Assembly: GCF_002744175.1 (NCBI RefSeq)
Contig: NZ_NKHF01000066.1
Location: 1 to 39,741 of the forward strand
DNA length: 39,741 nt
Reading direction: 5' to 3'
Origin: Pseudoalteromonas piscicida
GTDB taxonomy: Bacteria; Pseudomonadota; Gammaproteobacteria; Enterobacterales; Alteromonadaceae
Positions 8,877 through 18,408 of this stretch are shown here, piece after piece. The translations under genes were made by a program, and so were the position numbers. Each line of letters starts with the position of its first letter. The first letter of the stretch is position 1. The notes under the pieces are model-generated. The model searched no databases. It saw only the letters and a list, made by a program, of their open reading frames with translations, and had not been told where the DNA came from.

Positions 8877-10418
8877 ATGGATGATTTTTTGTTTTCAGAC
8901 GAACCCGCTGACGTAGTTGAACCTGAAAAGGTCGGTACTTGGAAAGTGATCATCGTTGATGACGAACCCGAAGTTCACGCAGTGACCAAACTGGCATTAA
9001 GTGATTTTGAGTTTCAGAAAAAGCGCCTTGAATTTATTAGCGCTTATTCGGGTGAAGAAGCAAAAAAGATTGTCGATGCGAATCCTGATGCGGCTGTTGT
9101 GCTACTCGATGTTGTCATGGAAACCGATGACGCCGGCTTACAAGTAGCGAAGTATATTCGTGAAACGGCCAAAAATAACCACATTCGTATCATTTTACGA
9201 ACTGGTCAACCTGGGCAAGCACCAGAGCGTCAAGTTATTGTTAATTACGATATCAATGACTATAAATCAAAAACCGAACTAACCGCGCAAAAACTCTTCA
9301 CTGTGGTGATGTCTAGCCTGCGCTCATATCGCGACATTCTTGCCATTGATCAATCAAGGCAGGGGCTTGAGAAAATCATTAAAGCCTCCCGCGATATTTT
9401 TGCTACCCACTCCATTGAAAGCTTTATCGAAGGAGTCTTGCAGCAATTGACTTCGTTAATTGGTACGGTAGACCAAGCGATGTACGCCACTTCACTCGCG
9501 GCTGGAAAAGAGGCCGGGCAGCCGAATGAGCAGTTAATCGTGTTTGCTGGACGTGGCGAGTTTGAAAGCAGTGAAGGAAAACCCATTTCTGAGGTGTTAA
9601 GTACCGACCAAATGGACGCGTGTTTAAAAGCACTGCAAGACAAAGATATTGTGTATAAAGACAACTATCTATTTGCTTACTGCTCAAGTGATTACAACCA
9701 CGCTTCTATGCTGTTTGTGTCTGGTATTCCGGAGTTTTTAACCGAAACACAAAGGCACCTCATAGATATATTTGCACAAAACATGCAGTTAGCTTACGAA
9801 AATGTTCAACTGCAAGCTGAAATAGAAGACACTCAACAAGAGCTAGTGATCCGCTTGAGCGAGGCGCTGGAGCTACATTCAACAAACACCGGAAACCACG
9901 TTAAACGGGTTGCCCATCTTTGCTATGTACTGGCTAAAGAAATTGGACTCTCAGACAAAGAAGCCGAATTAGTAAAAATGGCCTCGCCCCTTCATGATGT
10001 GGGTAAGGTGGGGATCCCAGATGCGATTTTAAATAAACCAAGCAAACTTAACGACGAAGAATGGAAAGTGATGCAAACGCATACCGATAAAGGATTTGAA
10101 TTGCTGAAAGACTCTCGTCGTGAAATTGTGAGTGCCGGGGCGCTAATAGCACGAGATCACCATGAAAAGTGGGATGGTAGCGGCTATCCCAAAGGTAAAA
10201 AAGGCGAAGACATTCACCTTTATGCACGTATCGTCGCGCTAGCGGATGTGTATGATGCGCTGCGCCACAAGCGTTGTTACAAAGAAGCATGGAGTAAAGA
10301 AGATGCGCAAAAAGAAATCACAGCGCAAAAAGGCAAACACTTCGACCCTGCATTAGTAGATGTATTCAACCGCTGCCTAAATGAGTTAGAATCAATATTA
10401 CAACGTTTCCCTGATTAG
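8877..10418 (+). CDS. Response regulator with DUF3369-like middle and HD-GYP domain
   Basis: A predicted two-component output protein that breaks down cyclic di-GMP. The receiver domain (about 22-145) has the acidic pocket DDE at 28-30 and phospho-acceptor Asp78 in VLLDVVM. A middle domain of about 150 residues fits the DUF3369 sensor-like family. The C-terminal phosphodiesterase has HD at 373-374 (LHDVGKVGIPD), HHE at 428-430 and an intact GYP at 436-438, so it should be active. No histidine kinase lies beside it, so its partner is elsewhere. It interrupts the order prmC-sirB2 seen in enterics, and sirB2 follows by eight bases. Confidence 0.93.
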   Translation: MDDFLFSDEPADVVEPEKVGTWKVIIVDDEPEVHAVTKLALSDFEFQKKRLEFISAYSGEEAKKIVDANPDAAVVLLDVVMETDDAGLQVAKYIRETAKNNHIRIILRTGQPGQAPERQVIVNYDINDYKSKTELTAQKLFTVVMSSLRSYRDILAIDQSRQGLEKIIKASRDIFATHSIESFIEGVLQQLTSLIGTVDQAMYATSLAAGKEAGQPNEQLIVFAGRGEFESSEGKPISEVLSTDQMDACLKALQDKDIVYKDNYLFAYCSSDYNHASMLFVSGIPEFLTETQRHLIDIFAQNMQLAYENVQLQAEIEDTQQELVIRLSEALELHSTNTGNHVKRVAHLCYVLAKEIGLSDKEAELVKMASPLHDVGKVGIPDAILNKPSKLNDEEWKVMQTHTDKGFELLKDSRREIVSAGALIARDHHEKWDGSGYPKGKKGEDIHLYARIVALADVYDALRHKRCYKEAWSKEDAQKEITAQKGKHFDPALVDVFNRCLNELESILQRFPD

Positions 10419-10426
10419 AGAATTTT

Positions 10427-10801
10427 ATGGATTACATGGCGTTAAAACACACCCACTTGTTATTTGTGGTGTTAAGTATTGTGCTCTTTTACACTCGTGC
10501 GGTCTCTCGTTTAAATACTGGTAAATTAGCAGCCAACAAGGGTGTATTTATCACCAGTCACAGTGTCGATACTTTACTATTAGTTAGCGCGGTTATTTTA
10601 GCCGTTACGGCTGGGTTGAGTCCTGGACAGCAACCTTGGTTACTGCAAAAAATCATCTTAGTATTTGGTTATATCGGGCTTGGTTTTGTGATTGCCAAAG
10701 CAACAGCTAAAAAGACTAAGCTACTTGCGCTTGGCGCAGCAACGCTCGTGTTAATGGCGATTGCGCATCTTGCTGTTAGCAAACAAGGCTTGTTTGCTTA
10801 A
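10427..10801 (+). CDS. sirB2: SirB2 family inner-membrane protein
   Basis: The 124-aa protein has four predicted membrane helices (about 7-25, 47-63, 74-92 and 99-116) and the conserved KHTH near the N-terminus plus SHSVDTLLL, characteristic of the SirB2/YchQ family. The name comes from a Salmonella invasion-gene locus, but the biochemical role is unknown. The position near prmC, sirB1 and kdsA matches the enterobacterial order. Two in-frame ATGs (10427 and 10436) are possible starts. Confidence 0.85.
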   Translation: MDYMALKHTHLLFVVLSIVLFYTRAVSRLNTGKLAANKGVFITSHSVDTLLLVSAVILAVTAGLSPGQQPWLLQKIILVFGYIGLGFVIAKATAKKTKLLALGAATLVLMAIAHLAVSKQGLFA

Positions 10802-10811
10802 CGCTATCAAG

Positions 10812-10833
10812 GCGCTTAGTTAACCCTAAGCGC
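10812..10833 (+). terminator. Hairpin after sirB2, possible terminator or attenuator
   Basis: A perfect 8-bp stem GCGCTTAG/CTAAGCGC with a six-base loop lies 11 bases beyond the sirB2 stop. No U tract follows, so intrinsic termination is doubtful; it could be an RNA-stability element. The remaining bases up to sirB1 probably hold the sirB1 promoter. Confidence 0.4.
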
Positions 10834-10977
10834 TCATATATCTGCTTAAATCCTATAAATATTTTATTATTTCGTGAGACTGGTTTTAGGATTACCGCGT
10901 CACCCCTATTGGGAATATGACAAAAAATGGTAAACTAGTCGTTCTTAACGAAAGCAATTCAAGAGAAACCGAATTAT

Positions 10978-11811
10978 ATGAAGAATGATATCTGGTTAGA
11001 TGAGAAAGACTTATCTCTCGATGACAATTCAGATGCATTTTCCTATCCGCCGTTGATAAGTTGTATCAAGGCTGAGCAAAATTGGGATGCACAAGCTGAC
11101 ACCAATGAAACTTTGTGTCAGCTAGCAGAGCTTGAATTTGCAGTGGATGAGATCCGCCAAAAGCATGCCAACAAAGATCAACGTTTGGATGAAATTTTAG
11201 ACGCATTTTACACCCTGTGGCTATTCAGCGGCAGCAGTCAAGATGTACCTGAATATAAGCTCAATAGTGTATGTTATGCGCTCTCAATGCGCAGTGGGAC
11301 AAACACTGCATTGGGGCTTATTTTGGTGCACTTGCTCGAGCGTGCCCAATTAAATGCCAGCCTTGCATTAAGCCAAGGGGAAATCATAGTGCACGTTGCG
11401 TGCAGTGATGAAGAAGGGTATGTCGTAGAGCCAAGCTCGGGACATCAGACGTGGTATGTCATCCCTGAAAACGAAGATAAAGATAAAGATCAAGACAAAG
11501 ACCAAGAGCCTATGGAGCTTATTTTTAACGAAGAGTCGTTAAAACTATATTTGTCTCAGCAAAAATGGGCGTTCATTGCCGCGGAAAAGTTTGGTCATGC
11601 ATTGAGCTGCGTAGAGCAGTTAATGGATATTTTAGGCGATGATCCTTATGAGCGTCGTGACCGTGGCTATTTATTGAACCAGCTGAACTGCCCAAAAATG
11701 GCAAAAGACGATTTACAGTTTTTTATTGATGAGTGTCCGGATGACCCAACCATCGAAGTCATCCAGCACCAGATCAAAGAATTAGCCGATCATAATAATA
11801 TTTTGCATTAA
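10978..11811 (+). CDS. sirB1: SirB1 family protein (transglutaminase-like core plus TPR)
   Basis: The 277-aa cytoplasmic protein matches the SirB1/YchA pattern: a helical N-terminus, a central transglutaminase-like fold (about 80-175) with NSVCYALSMRSGTNTALGLILVHLLE, and a C-terminal TPR-like part (GDDPYERRDRGYLLNQL). The function is not established. Unusual here is a charged insert encoded by five near-perfect copies of a 6-base unit (11476-11505), giving alternating Asp and Lys/Gln between the core and the TPR part. It lies before a DUF819 gene and kdsA; in Escherichia coli sirB1 (ychA) adjoins kdsA directly. Confidence 0.87.
   Translation: MKNDIWLDEKDLSLDDNSDAFSYPPLISCIKAEQNWDAQADTNETLCQLAELEFAVDEIRQKHANKDQRLDEILDAFYTLWLFSGSSQDVPEYKLNSVCYALSMRSGTNTALGLILVHLLERAQLNASLALSQGEIIVHVACSDEEGYVVEPSSGHQTWYVIPENEDKDKDQDKDQEPMELIFNEESLKLYLSQQKWAFIAAEKFGHALSCVEQLMDILGDDPYERRDRGYLLNQLNCPKMAKDDLQFFIDECPDDPTIEVIQHQIKELADHNNILH
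11476..11505 (+). repeat. Five tandem hexanucleotide units inside sirB1
   Basis: The unit GATAAA occurs twice exactly, then as GATCAA, GACAAA and GACCAA. All are in frame and encode a D-K/Q dipeptide repeat. Being a multiple of three, changes in copy number would alter linker length without breaking the gene. Confidence 0.8.
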
Positions 11812-11832
11812 AAATAATAACAGCGAGGATTT

Positions 11833-13083
11833 ATGGAGCAAAGCGCTGCGCTCGTTACCAATAACGCGGTAATCATGGGCCTATTGGCCGTTATTCTAGG
11901 GTTTGTTTTTTACACATCTAGCCAAAAAAGTGGCTTCTGGGCCAAGTTCTATAAATATGTTCCTGCGCTATTAATGTGTTATTTCTTGCCGTCATTGCTC
12001 AACACATTTGGCATTGTGGATGGTAACAATAATGACGTCTATACGGTGGCAAAATATTTTCTCTTACCTGCTTGCTTAGTGTTACTGACACTCAGCATTG
12101 ATCTTAAGTCTATCGCGGCATTGGGTAAAAAAGCGATTATCATGTTCTTGACTGGCACGGTGGGGGTTGTAATTGGTGGTCCAATTGCGCTCTTATTAAC
12201 AGCGACCTTTATGCCTGAATTACTCGGCGTTAGCGGTCCTGAAGCCGTATGGCGCGGAATGGCAGCCCTTGCAGGTAGCTGGATTGGCGGCGGCGCTAAC
12301 ATGGTTGCAATGAAAGAGATTTACGGCGCAGGTGGTGAAATCTTTACGATTATGGTTACGGTTGACATCGTAGTGGCGAATTTATGGATGGCATGTCTAC
12401 TTTATATGGCTGCACGAAATAAAGAAATCGACGCTAGAACGGGAGCTGATACTTCTTCAATCAACCGCTTGATTGATAAAGTCCAAGCGTTTGAGGCCGA
12501 GCATGCAAGACGGCCCGAGCTAAAAGACTTTATGATCCTAGTCGGGTTCGCGTTTGGTGCAACCGGCTTAGCGCACTTTGCGGCAGATTTACTTGTGCCA
12601 TTTTTCAGTGCTAACTATCCAGAACTAAAGAAATTTTCGCTTCATAGCAAGCTATTTTGGATTATTGTATTAGTTACGACGATTGGATTGGCCTTATCAT
12701 TCACCAAGGCTCGCCAGTATGAGGCCGTTGGCGCGTCAAAAATAGGCTCGAGCTTTTTATATATACTTGTCGCGACGATAGGCTTACACATGGATATTAC
12801 CAAGATTGTAGAAGCGCCTAAGTATGTCGTGATTGGTGTGATTTGGATGGCAGTGCATGTTGGACTGTTATTTATTGTTGCTAAACTCATTAAAGCCCCT
12901 GTGTTTTATGTTGCGGTAGGCAGTAAAGCAAACATTGGTGGTGCGGCATCTGCCCCGGTTGTTGCTTCAGCATTCCATCCTGCGCTTGCGCCGGTTGGGG
13001 TACTGTTGGCGGTACTTGGCTATGCCCTTGGTACATATATGGCTTGGTTATGCGGACAACTACTCCGTGTGATCGGTAGCTAA
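11833..13083 (+). CDS. DUF819 family (YjcL-like) integral membrane protein
   Basis: The 416-aa protein has about ten or eleven predicted membrane helices. It shows the family features GSWIGGGANMVAMKEI in the first half and SKANIGGAASAPVVASAFH in the second, which look like paired re-entrant transport motifs. The substrate is unknown. A GAGGA ribosome-binding site precedes the ATG, and kdsA follows 10 bases after the stop, so the two are probably coexpressed. This gene is an addition relative to the enterobacterial sirB1-kdsA order. Confidence 0.85.
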   Translation: MEQSAALVTNNAVIMGLLAVILGFVFYTSSQKSGFWAKFYKYVPALLMCYFLPSLLNTFGIVDGNNNDVYTVAKYFLLPACLVLLTLSIDLKSIAALGKKAIIMFLTGTVGVVIGGPIALLLTATFMPELLGVSGPEAVWRGMAALAGSWIGGGANMVAMKEIYGAGGEIFTIMVTVDIVVANLWMACLLYMAARNKEIDARTGADTSSINRLIDKVQAFEAEHARRPELKDFMILVGFAFGATGLAHFAADLLVPFFSANYPELKKFSLHSKLFWIIVLVTTIGLALSFTKARQYEAVGASKIGSSFLYILVATIGLHMDITKIVEAPKYVVIGVIWMAVHVGLLFIVAKLIKAPVFYVAVGSKANIGGAASAPVVASAFHPALAPVGVLLAVLGYALGTYMAWLCGQLLRVIGS

Positions 13084-13090
13084 AGGATAA

Positions 13091-13948
<858 letters not shown>

Positions 13949-13998
13949 TCTATATACAAGCAACCGGTGTTAAGCAGGTTGCTTGGGTATATTACTTG

Positions 13999-14019
13999 CC
14001 CGCGGACCGCGGGTTTTTT
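13999..14019 (+). terminator. Rho-independent terminator between kdsA and gcvA
   Basis: A 6-bp all-GC stem CCCGCG/CGCGGG with a three-base loop is followed directly by six T (14014-14019). A second, weaker inverted repeat with AAGCAACC/GGTTGCTT arms (about 13958-13984) sits between it and the kdsA stop. The T run ends only 14 bases before the gcvA start codon. Confidence 0.88.
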
Positions 14020-14033
14020 ATAGGCATGAATAA

Positions 14034-14939
14034 ATGTCACGAAGAGTTCCACCATTAAACGCATTGAAAGCCTTTGAGGCGGCAGCAAGACACCTAAGCT
14101 TTACTAAAGCCGCGGAAGAGCTGTATGTCACGCAAGCTGCAGTGAGTCATCAAATTAAAATCTTAGAAGAACATCTGGGCTTGAAGCTGTTTTTACGCAA
14201 AAACCGCTCACTCCTGTTAACTGAGGAAGGGCAGGGCTATTACCTCGATATTAAAGATATTTTTTCGCAGTTAATTGATGCTACTGAAAAGCTACTGGCA
14301 AGAGGGGCGAAAGGCTCACTCACGGTGAGTTTAACGCCGAGCTTTGCGATTCAATGGTTGGTACCAAGGCTCAGTAACTTTAACGAATTACACCCAGAAA
14401 TTGATGTGCGGATCAAAGCACAGGACCATGACGACAACTCATTAACCGATGATGTTGACGTGGCGATTTACTATGGTCGTGGCAACTGGAATGGGGTACA
14501 AACTCACAAATTACACACTGAGTATTTAGTACCGCTATGTAGCCCGTTTTTGTTAACTGGTCCAAAGCCACTCAACCAGCCAAGCGATCTGGCGCAACAT
14601 ACCTTACTTCACGATACCACTCGTCGTGCGTGGAAAGCTTGGATGAAAACGGCTGGAGTAAGAAATGTTGCAGTAAACACAGGCCCTATATTTAGCCACT
14701 CTTCGATGGTATTACAAGCCGCTATTCACGGCCAAGGTGTGGCGCTGGGTAATAGTGTACTGGCAAGACCGGATATAGATGCAGGTCGATTGGTTATTCC
14801 ATTTAGTCATCACCTTGAAAGTAAAAATGCCTATTACTTGGTATTTAGAGAGTCACAATCGGAACTGGGTAAAATTGTCTCATTCAAAGAATGGATGCTC
14901 GGTATGGTAGAACACGAACAAGAGTTAAATAGTTTATGA
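14034..14939 (+). CDS. gcvA: LysR-type regulator, GcvA-like
   Basis: The 301-aa protein has an N-terminal winged helix-turn-helix (SFTKAAEELYVTQAAVSHQIKILEE, about 22-47) and a C-terminal effector-binding domain (about 92-295). The start SRRVPPLNALKAFEAAARH is typical of the GcvA subgroup, which controls glycine cleavage genes in enterics. The neighbours ygdD and rlmM are those of Escherichia coli gcvA and support the symbol. No divergent gcvB-like small RNA gene is possible here, since kdsA ends just upstream. The target is inferred, not shown, because no gcv genes are in the window. The gene overlaps the next one as ATGA. Confidence 0.85.
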   Translation: MSRRVPPLNALKAFEAAARHLSFTKAAEELYVTQAAVSHQIKILEEHLGLKLFLRKNRSLLLTEEGQGYYLDIKDIFSQLIDATEKLLARGAKGSLTVSLTPSFAIQWLVPRLSNFNELHPEIDVRIKAQDHDDNSLTDDVDVAIYYGRGNWNGVQTHKLHTEYLVPLCSPFLLTGPKPLNQPSDLAQHTLLHDTTRRAWKAWMKTAGVRNVAVNTGPIFSHSSMVLQAAIHGQGVALGNSVLARPDIDAGRLVIPFSHHLESKNAYYLVFRESQSELGKIVSFKEWMLGMVEHEQELNSL

Positions 14940-15574
14940 GCGCAGTAAATATTGAATGGCACTATGCTGAAGCCCCGATTGCACAGTTTATTTTTGCCCA
15001 CGGTGCTGGTGCTGGCAGTGACAGTGACTTTATGCAAGAAATGGCAAAGTTGTTGGCAGCAGCGGGTATTCAAGTTGGCTTGTTTGACTTTGAATATATG
15101 CAGCAAGCAAAACGCGAAGGGAAAAAGCGCCCGCCAGAGCGCGCTCCAAAGCTATTAGCTTATTTTGAGCAAGTATTAGAGGCAGCCGACCCTGAACTCC
15201 CGCTTTTTATTGGTGGCAAATCAATGGGGGGGCGCATGGCGTCGATGTTGGCCTGTGAGACAGCCGTTAAGCTTCAAGGCGTGTTGGCGTTTGGTTATCC
15301 ATTCCACCCGCCGGGCAAGCCTGAGAAGCTCAGAGTAGATCACCTTCCTGAGCTGAAGTGCCCGATGCTGATTTTACAAGGTGAGCGTGACACCTTCGGT
15401 AACCGAACCGAAGTGGATGCCATGAGCTTCCCTGAGCAAATAACGGTGAAGTGGCTGAAAGATGGCGATCACTCATTAAAGCCACGTAAAGTGAGTGGCG
15501 TAAGCGAATCAGAAAGTCGCGCTAATGCCGCTGCAATCGCGGTAAATTTTATCAAGGAGCGCTTCGATGGCTAA
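14936..15574 (+). CDS. Alpha/beta hydrolase of the KANL3/Tex30 type
   Basis: The 212-aa cytoplasmic protein has an alpha/beta-hydrolase fold. The oxyanion region is FAHGAGAGSDSDFM, the nucleophile elbow GGKSMGG has Ser96, an acid is likely in LQGERDTFG, and the histidine sits in DGDHSLKPRK. This pattern belongs to a small hydrolase family of unknown substrate. It overlaps gcvA by four bases and ygdD by eight, so the three are translationally linked. In Escherichia coli this gene is absent from between gcvA and ygdD. Confidence 0.85.
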   Translation: MSAVNIEWHYAEAPIAQFIFAHGAGAGSDSDFMQEMAKLLAAAGIQVGLFDFEYMQQAKREGKKRPPERAPKLLAYFEQVLEAADPELPLFIGGKSMGGRMASMLACETAVKLQGVLAFGYPFHPPGKPEKLRVDHLPELKCPMLILQGERDTFGNRTEVDAMSFPEQITVKWLKDGDHSLKPRKVSGVSESESRANAAAIAVNFIKERFDG

Positions 15575-15935
15575 GCTCTATCTTATTATTGGTAGTGTAT
15601 TTTGTTTGCTGTCAGTGGCACTTGGGGCATTTGCAGCCCATGGTCTCAAAGGCCGCTTAAGTGAGTATGCCATTGGTATTTTTAATACTGCTGCACAATA
15701 TCAAATGACCCATGGCCTCGCCATTATTGTCACAGCATTTTTAATAAAGTGGGGGCTTAAAGCCCAACTTGCGGGCGGCTTCTTTATCGCTGGTGTATTG
15801 TTATTCAGCGGTAGCCTTTATTTACTGGCTTTAACTGGCATGAAGTGGCTTGGGCCTATCACGCCAATTGGCGGTACCTGTTTTTTAATTGCTTGGGTGT
15901 TATTAATCGTTCAAGCGGCTAAATCCTCCTTTTAA
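15567..15935 (+). CDS. ygdD: DUF423 family inner-membrane protein YgdD
   Basis: The 122-aa protein has four predicted membrane helices and the family pattern GAFAAHGLKGRL near residues 21-32, followed by TAAQYQMTHGLA and ITPIGGTCFLIAW. It is predicted to be an inner-membrane protein of unknown function. AAGGAG precedes its ATG inside the end of the hydrolase gene. rlmM begins 21 bases after its stop, the same pairing as in enterics. Confidence 0.9.
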   Translation: MAKLYLIIGSVFCLLSVALGAFAAHGLKGRLSEYAIGIFNTAAQYQMTHGLAIIVTAFLIKWGLKAQLAGGFFIAGVLLFSGSLYLLALTGMKWLGPITPIGGTCFLIAWVLLIVQAAKSSF

Positions 15936-15956
15936 TCAAGTCTTACAGAGAGTCTG

Positions 15957-17042
15957 ATGTCGAGTATTGTTATCTATTGTCGTGGTGGTTTTGAAAATGA
16001 TGCCGCCGCCGAAATTAATCATTATGCTGCAAAGCATGGTATTGCGGGTTATGTAAAAGCCAAACCCAATACTGCGTTTGTCACATTTGAATGCTTTTCG
16101 CCAAATGATGCTGAGACATTGGCAAAGAAAATCGACTTTAAAAAACTGGTATTTGCCAGACAGTGGTTTGTTGGCACCTTACAAACAAACATGCCAATAG
16201 AAGACCGTGTGAGTGTGATAAAAGAAGCGGTACAGGATTTTCCTTTATGTGGTGAGCTACGTGTAGAGACACCGGATACCAACGAAGGAAAAGAACTCTC
16301 TAAATTCTGTAAAAAGTTTTCTACGCCGTTGTCAAAAGCGCTTGAAAAGCAAAACAAATTAACTCGCGAAGTGAAACCGACAAAGCCAGTGTTACATGTT
16401 TTGTTTTTAGCCAACAATACCGCGTATGTTGGATATTCGTTTAGTGATAATAACTCCCCTTTCTTTATGGGGATCCCGCGCCTCAGAATGCCAGCAGATG
16501 CACCTAGTCGCTCGACTCTCAAGTTAGATGAAGCGTTTCATGTGTTTGTGCCAAAAGCACAGCAAGAAACACGGGTTTGCTCTGGTATGCGTGCGGTCGA
16601 TCTAGGCGCTTGCCCAGGTGGCTGGACCTATCAGTTGGTGCGCCGCGGCATGTTTGTCGCTGCAATTGATAACGGCCCAATGAATGACGACCTGATGGAA
16701 ACAGGGCAAGTAAAGCACTTTCGTGAAGATGGCTTTAAGTATCGCCCAGAAAAGCGCAATATTGACTGGCTCGTTTGCGACATGGTTGAAAAGCCAACTC
16801 GCGTTGCCGATCTGATGGTGGACTGGATTGTTAATGCCTTCGCCCGTGAGCTCATCTTCAACTTAAAATTACCAATGAAAAAGCGTTTTGATAGTGTGTA
16901 CGAGTGTCTCACTTTAATCCACGAAGAGCTGCAAAAGTACAACGTCGACTATGAAATTCAAGCCAAGCACTTATATCACGACCGTGAAGAAGTCACAGTA
17001 CATATTAATGTATTGAAAGTGCCGCAGAATTTATATAGTTAA
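15957..17042 (+). CDS. rlmM: 23S rRNA C2498 2'-O-ribose methyltransferase
   Basis: Methylates the ribose of C2498 in 23S rRNA using SAM. The 361 aa match the family length. The N-terminal half is a THUMP-like RNA-binding region and the C-terminal half a Rossmann methyltransferase with the SAM loop DLGACPGGWTYQLVRRG and the aspartate motif VCDMVEKP. Together with ygdD it confirms the gcvA neighbourhood. The following 199 bases contain an imperfect AGCAACA/TGTTGCT inverted repeat and a CCCTTA/TAAGGG hairpin, but no convincing U-tract terminator. Confidence 0.95.
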   Translation: MSSIVIYCRGGFENDAAAEINHYAAKHGIAGYVKAKPNTAFVTFECFSPNDAETLAKKIDFKKLVFARQWFVGTLQTNMPIEDRVSVIKEAVQDFPLCGELRVETPDTNEGKELSKFCKKFSTPLSKALEKQNKLTREVKPTKPVLHVLFLANNTAYVGYSFSDNNSPFFMGIPRLRMPADAPSRSTLKLDEAFHVFVPKAQQETRVCSGMRAVDLGACPGGWTYQLVRRGMFVAAIDNGPMNDDLMETGQVKHFREDGFKYRPEKRNIDWLVCDMVEKPTRVADLMVDWIVNAFARELIFNLKLPMKKRFDSVYECLTLIHEELQKYNVDYEIQAKHLYHDREEVTVHINVLKVPQNLYS

Positions 17043-17241
17043 CTGTATTTAAGCTTACTAACGTTATTGAACTTGATTTGCAATCACAGTCATTCCGAGA
17101 TACCCGTCAGCAACAGTGAACTGAGTAGTTGTTGCTGCATTCATTCCCTTAGACTTTAAGGGCAATAATACGCCCGTAAACGCTTTTCATTTTTCTTTTG
17201 GCTGGTAACCTAACCACATCTGTCTTGCAAATTACTATTTT

Positions 17242-18399
17242 ATGTTTCCATTACTCAGAGCAATTATCTACTCTATTTTATGTTTTTTACCAATGATGCT
17301 TGAAGCTCTGACTCTAGGTGCCGAGCGAGCTGAGGAGTATTTACCAGCCCTAAAAGGTAAACGAGTAGCACTTATTGTCAATCAAACTTCTCGCGTTGCA
17401 GATCAGCACCTTGTTGATTTTTTATTGGGTAAAGGAGTTGATATAAAAAAAGTATTTGCACCAGAGCATGGCTTTCGAGGCAATTATGATGCAGGTGCTC
17501 AAATAAGTGATACAAAAGACGTGAAGACAGGGCTGCCGATAATCTCCCTTTATGGCAGTAACAAAAAGCCCACGTTCGAACAGCTCAACGATATTGATAT
17601 TATTATTTTTGATATTCAAGATGTTGGCTTACGCTTTTATACCTACATCAGTACTATGCATCTTGCAATGGAAGCCGCGGCGGAAGCGAATAAAGCATTT
17701 TGGGTGTTTGATAGACCCAATCCAAATATTGCTTATGTAGATGGTCCCGTCTTAGAAAAACCGTTCCAGTCCTTTGTTGGTATGCATCCTATTCCCGTAT
17801 TGCATGGTATGACTGTCGCTGAATTGGCAGTAATGATAACAGGAGAAGGGTGGTTAAATACCTCGAATTCACTCAGTTTACGCATATTTCCAATGTTGAA
17901 TTATCACGGAAAAGTAAACTATACCTTGCCGATACCACCAAGCCCTAACTTGCCTAACCAGCAGTCTATTTATTTGTATCCATCCTTATGCTTTTTTGAA
18001 GCGACTCCCGTTTCAGTTGGGCGTGGAACTGAGTTTCCATTTCAAGTGTTTGGCTACGCAAACCCCAAGCTCGGCGGTTTTCAGTTTACGCCACGTCCTG
18101 TGAGCGGCGCAGCCTCTAATCCAAAGCTCAATGGTGTAACTGTGTATGGTCAGGATTTAAGGAGCAGTACGCTGCGAGGTTTTGACCTATCTTGGTTTGT
18201 ATCCGCTTATGCGCAATTTAATCGCAACAATAAAACATTTTTCCAGTCCCCCAACTTTATGGATAAGCTTGCAGGAACAGATAAAATTCGCAAAGCCATA
18301 GAGTCAGGTAAATCAGCCGCTGAGCTCAGAAAAATATGGGCAGCAGATGTGCAGCTTTTTATTGAGCAGCGACAACCATACTTATTATACCCAAGGTAA
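17242..18399 (+). CDS. namZ: DUF1343 (NamZ-type) exo-beta-N-acetylmuramidase
   Basis: The 385-aa protein belongs to the DUF1343 family, whose characterised members (NamZ) remove non-reducing terminal MurNAc from peptidoglycan fragments. A signal-like helix (about 5-22) suggests export. Family landmarks are GKRVALIVNQTSRV, VKKVFAPEHGFRG-type text (here IKKVFAPEHGFRGNYDAGA), ISLYGSNKKP, DIQDVGLRFYTYISTM, DRPNPN and HGMTVAELA, all in the expected order. No clear Shine-Dalgarno precedes the ATG. It converges with an RpiR-type regulator, and an antiporter-like gene lies beyond, suggesting a locus for wall-sugar use. The symbol is given by family, not by proven activity. Confidence 0.88.
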   Translation: MFPLLRAIIYSILCFLPMMLEALTLGAERAEEYLPALKGKRVALIVNQTSRVADQHLVDFLLGKGVDIKKVFAPEHGFRGNYDAGAQISDTKDVKTGLPIISLYGSNKKPTFEQLNDIDIIIFDIQDVGLRFYTYISTMHLAMEAAAEANKAFWVFDRPNPNIAYVDGPVLEKPFQSFVGMHPIPVLHGMTVAELAVMITGEGWLNTSNSLSLRIFPMLNYHGKVNYTLPIPPSPNLPNQQSIYLYPSLCFFEATPVSVGRGTEFPFQVFGYANPKLGGFQFTPRPVSGAASNPKLNGVTVYGQDLRSSTLRGFDLSWFVSAYAQFNRNNKTFFQSPNFMDKLAGTDKIRKAIESGKSAAELRKIWAADVQLFIEQRQPYLLYPR

Positions 18400-18408
18400 T
18401 GAAGCCAT

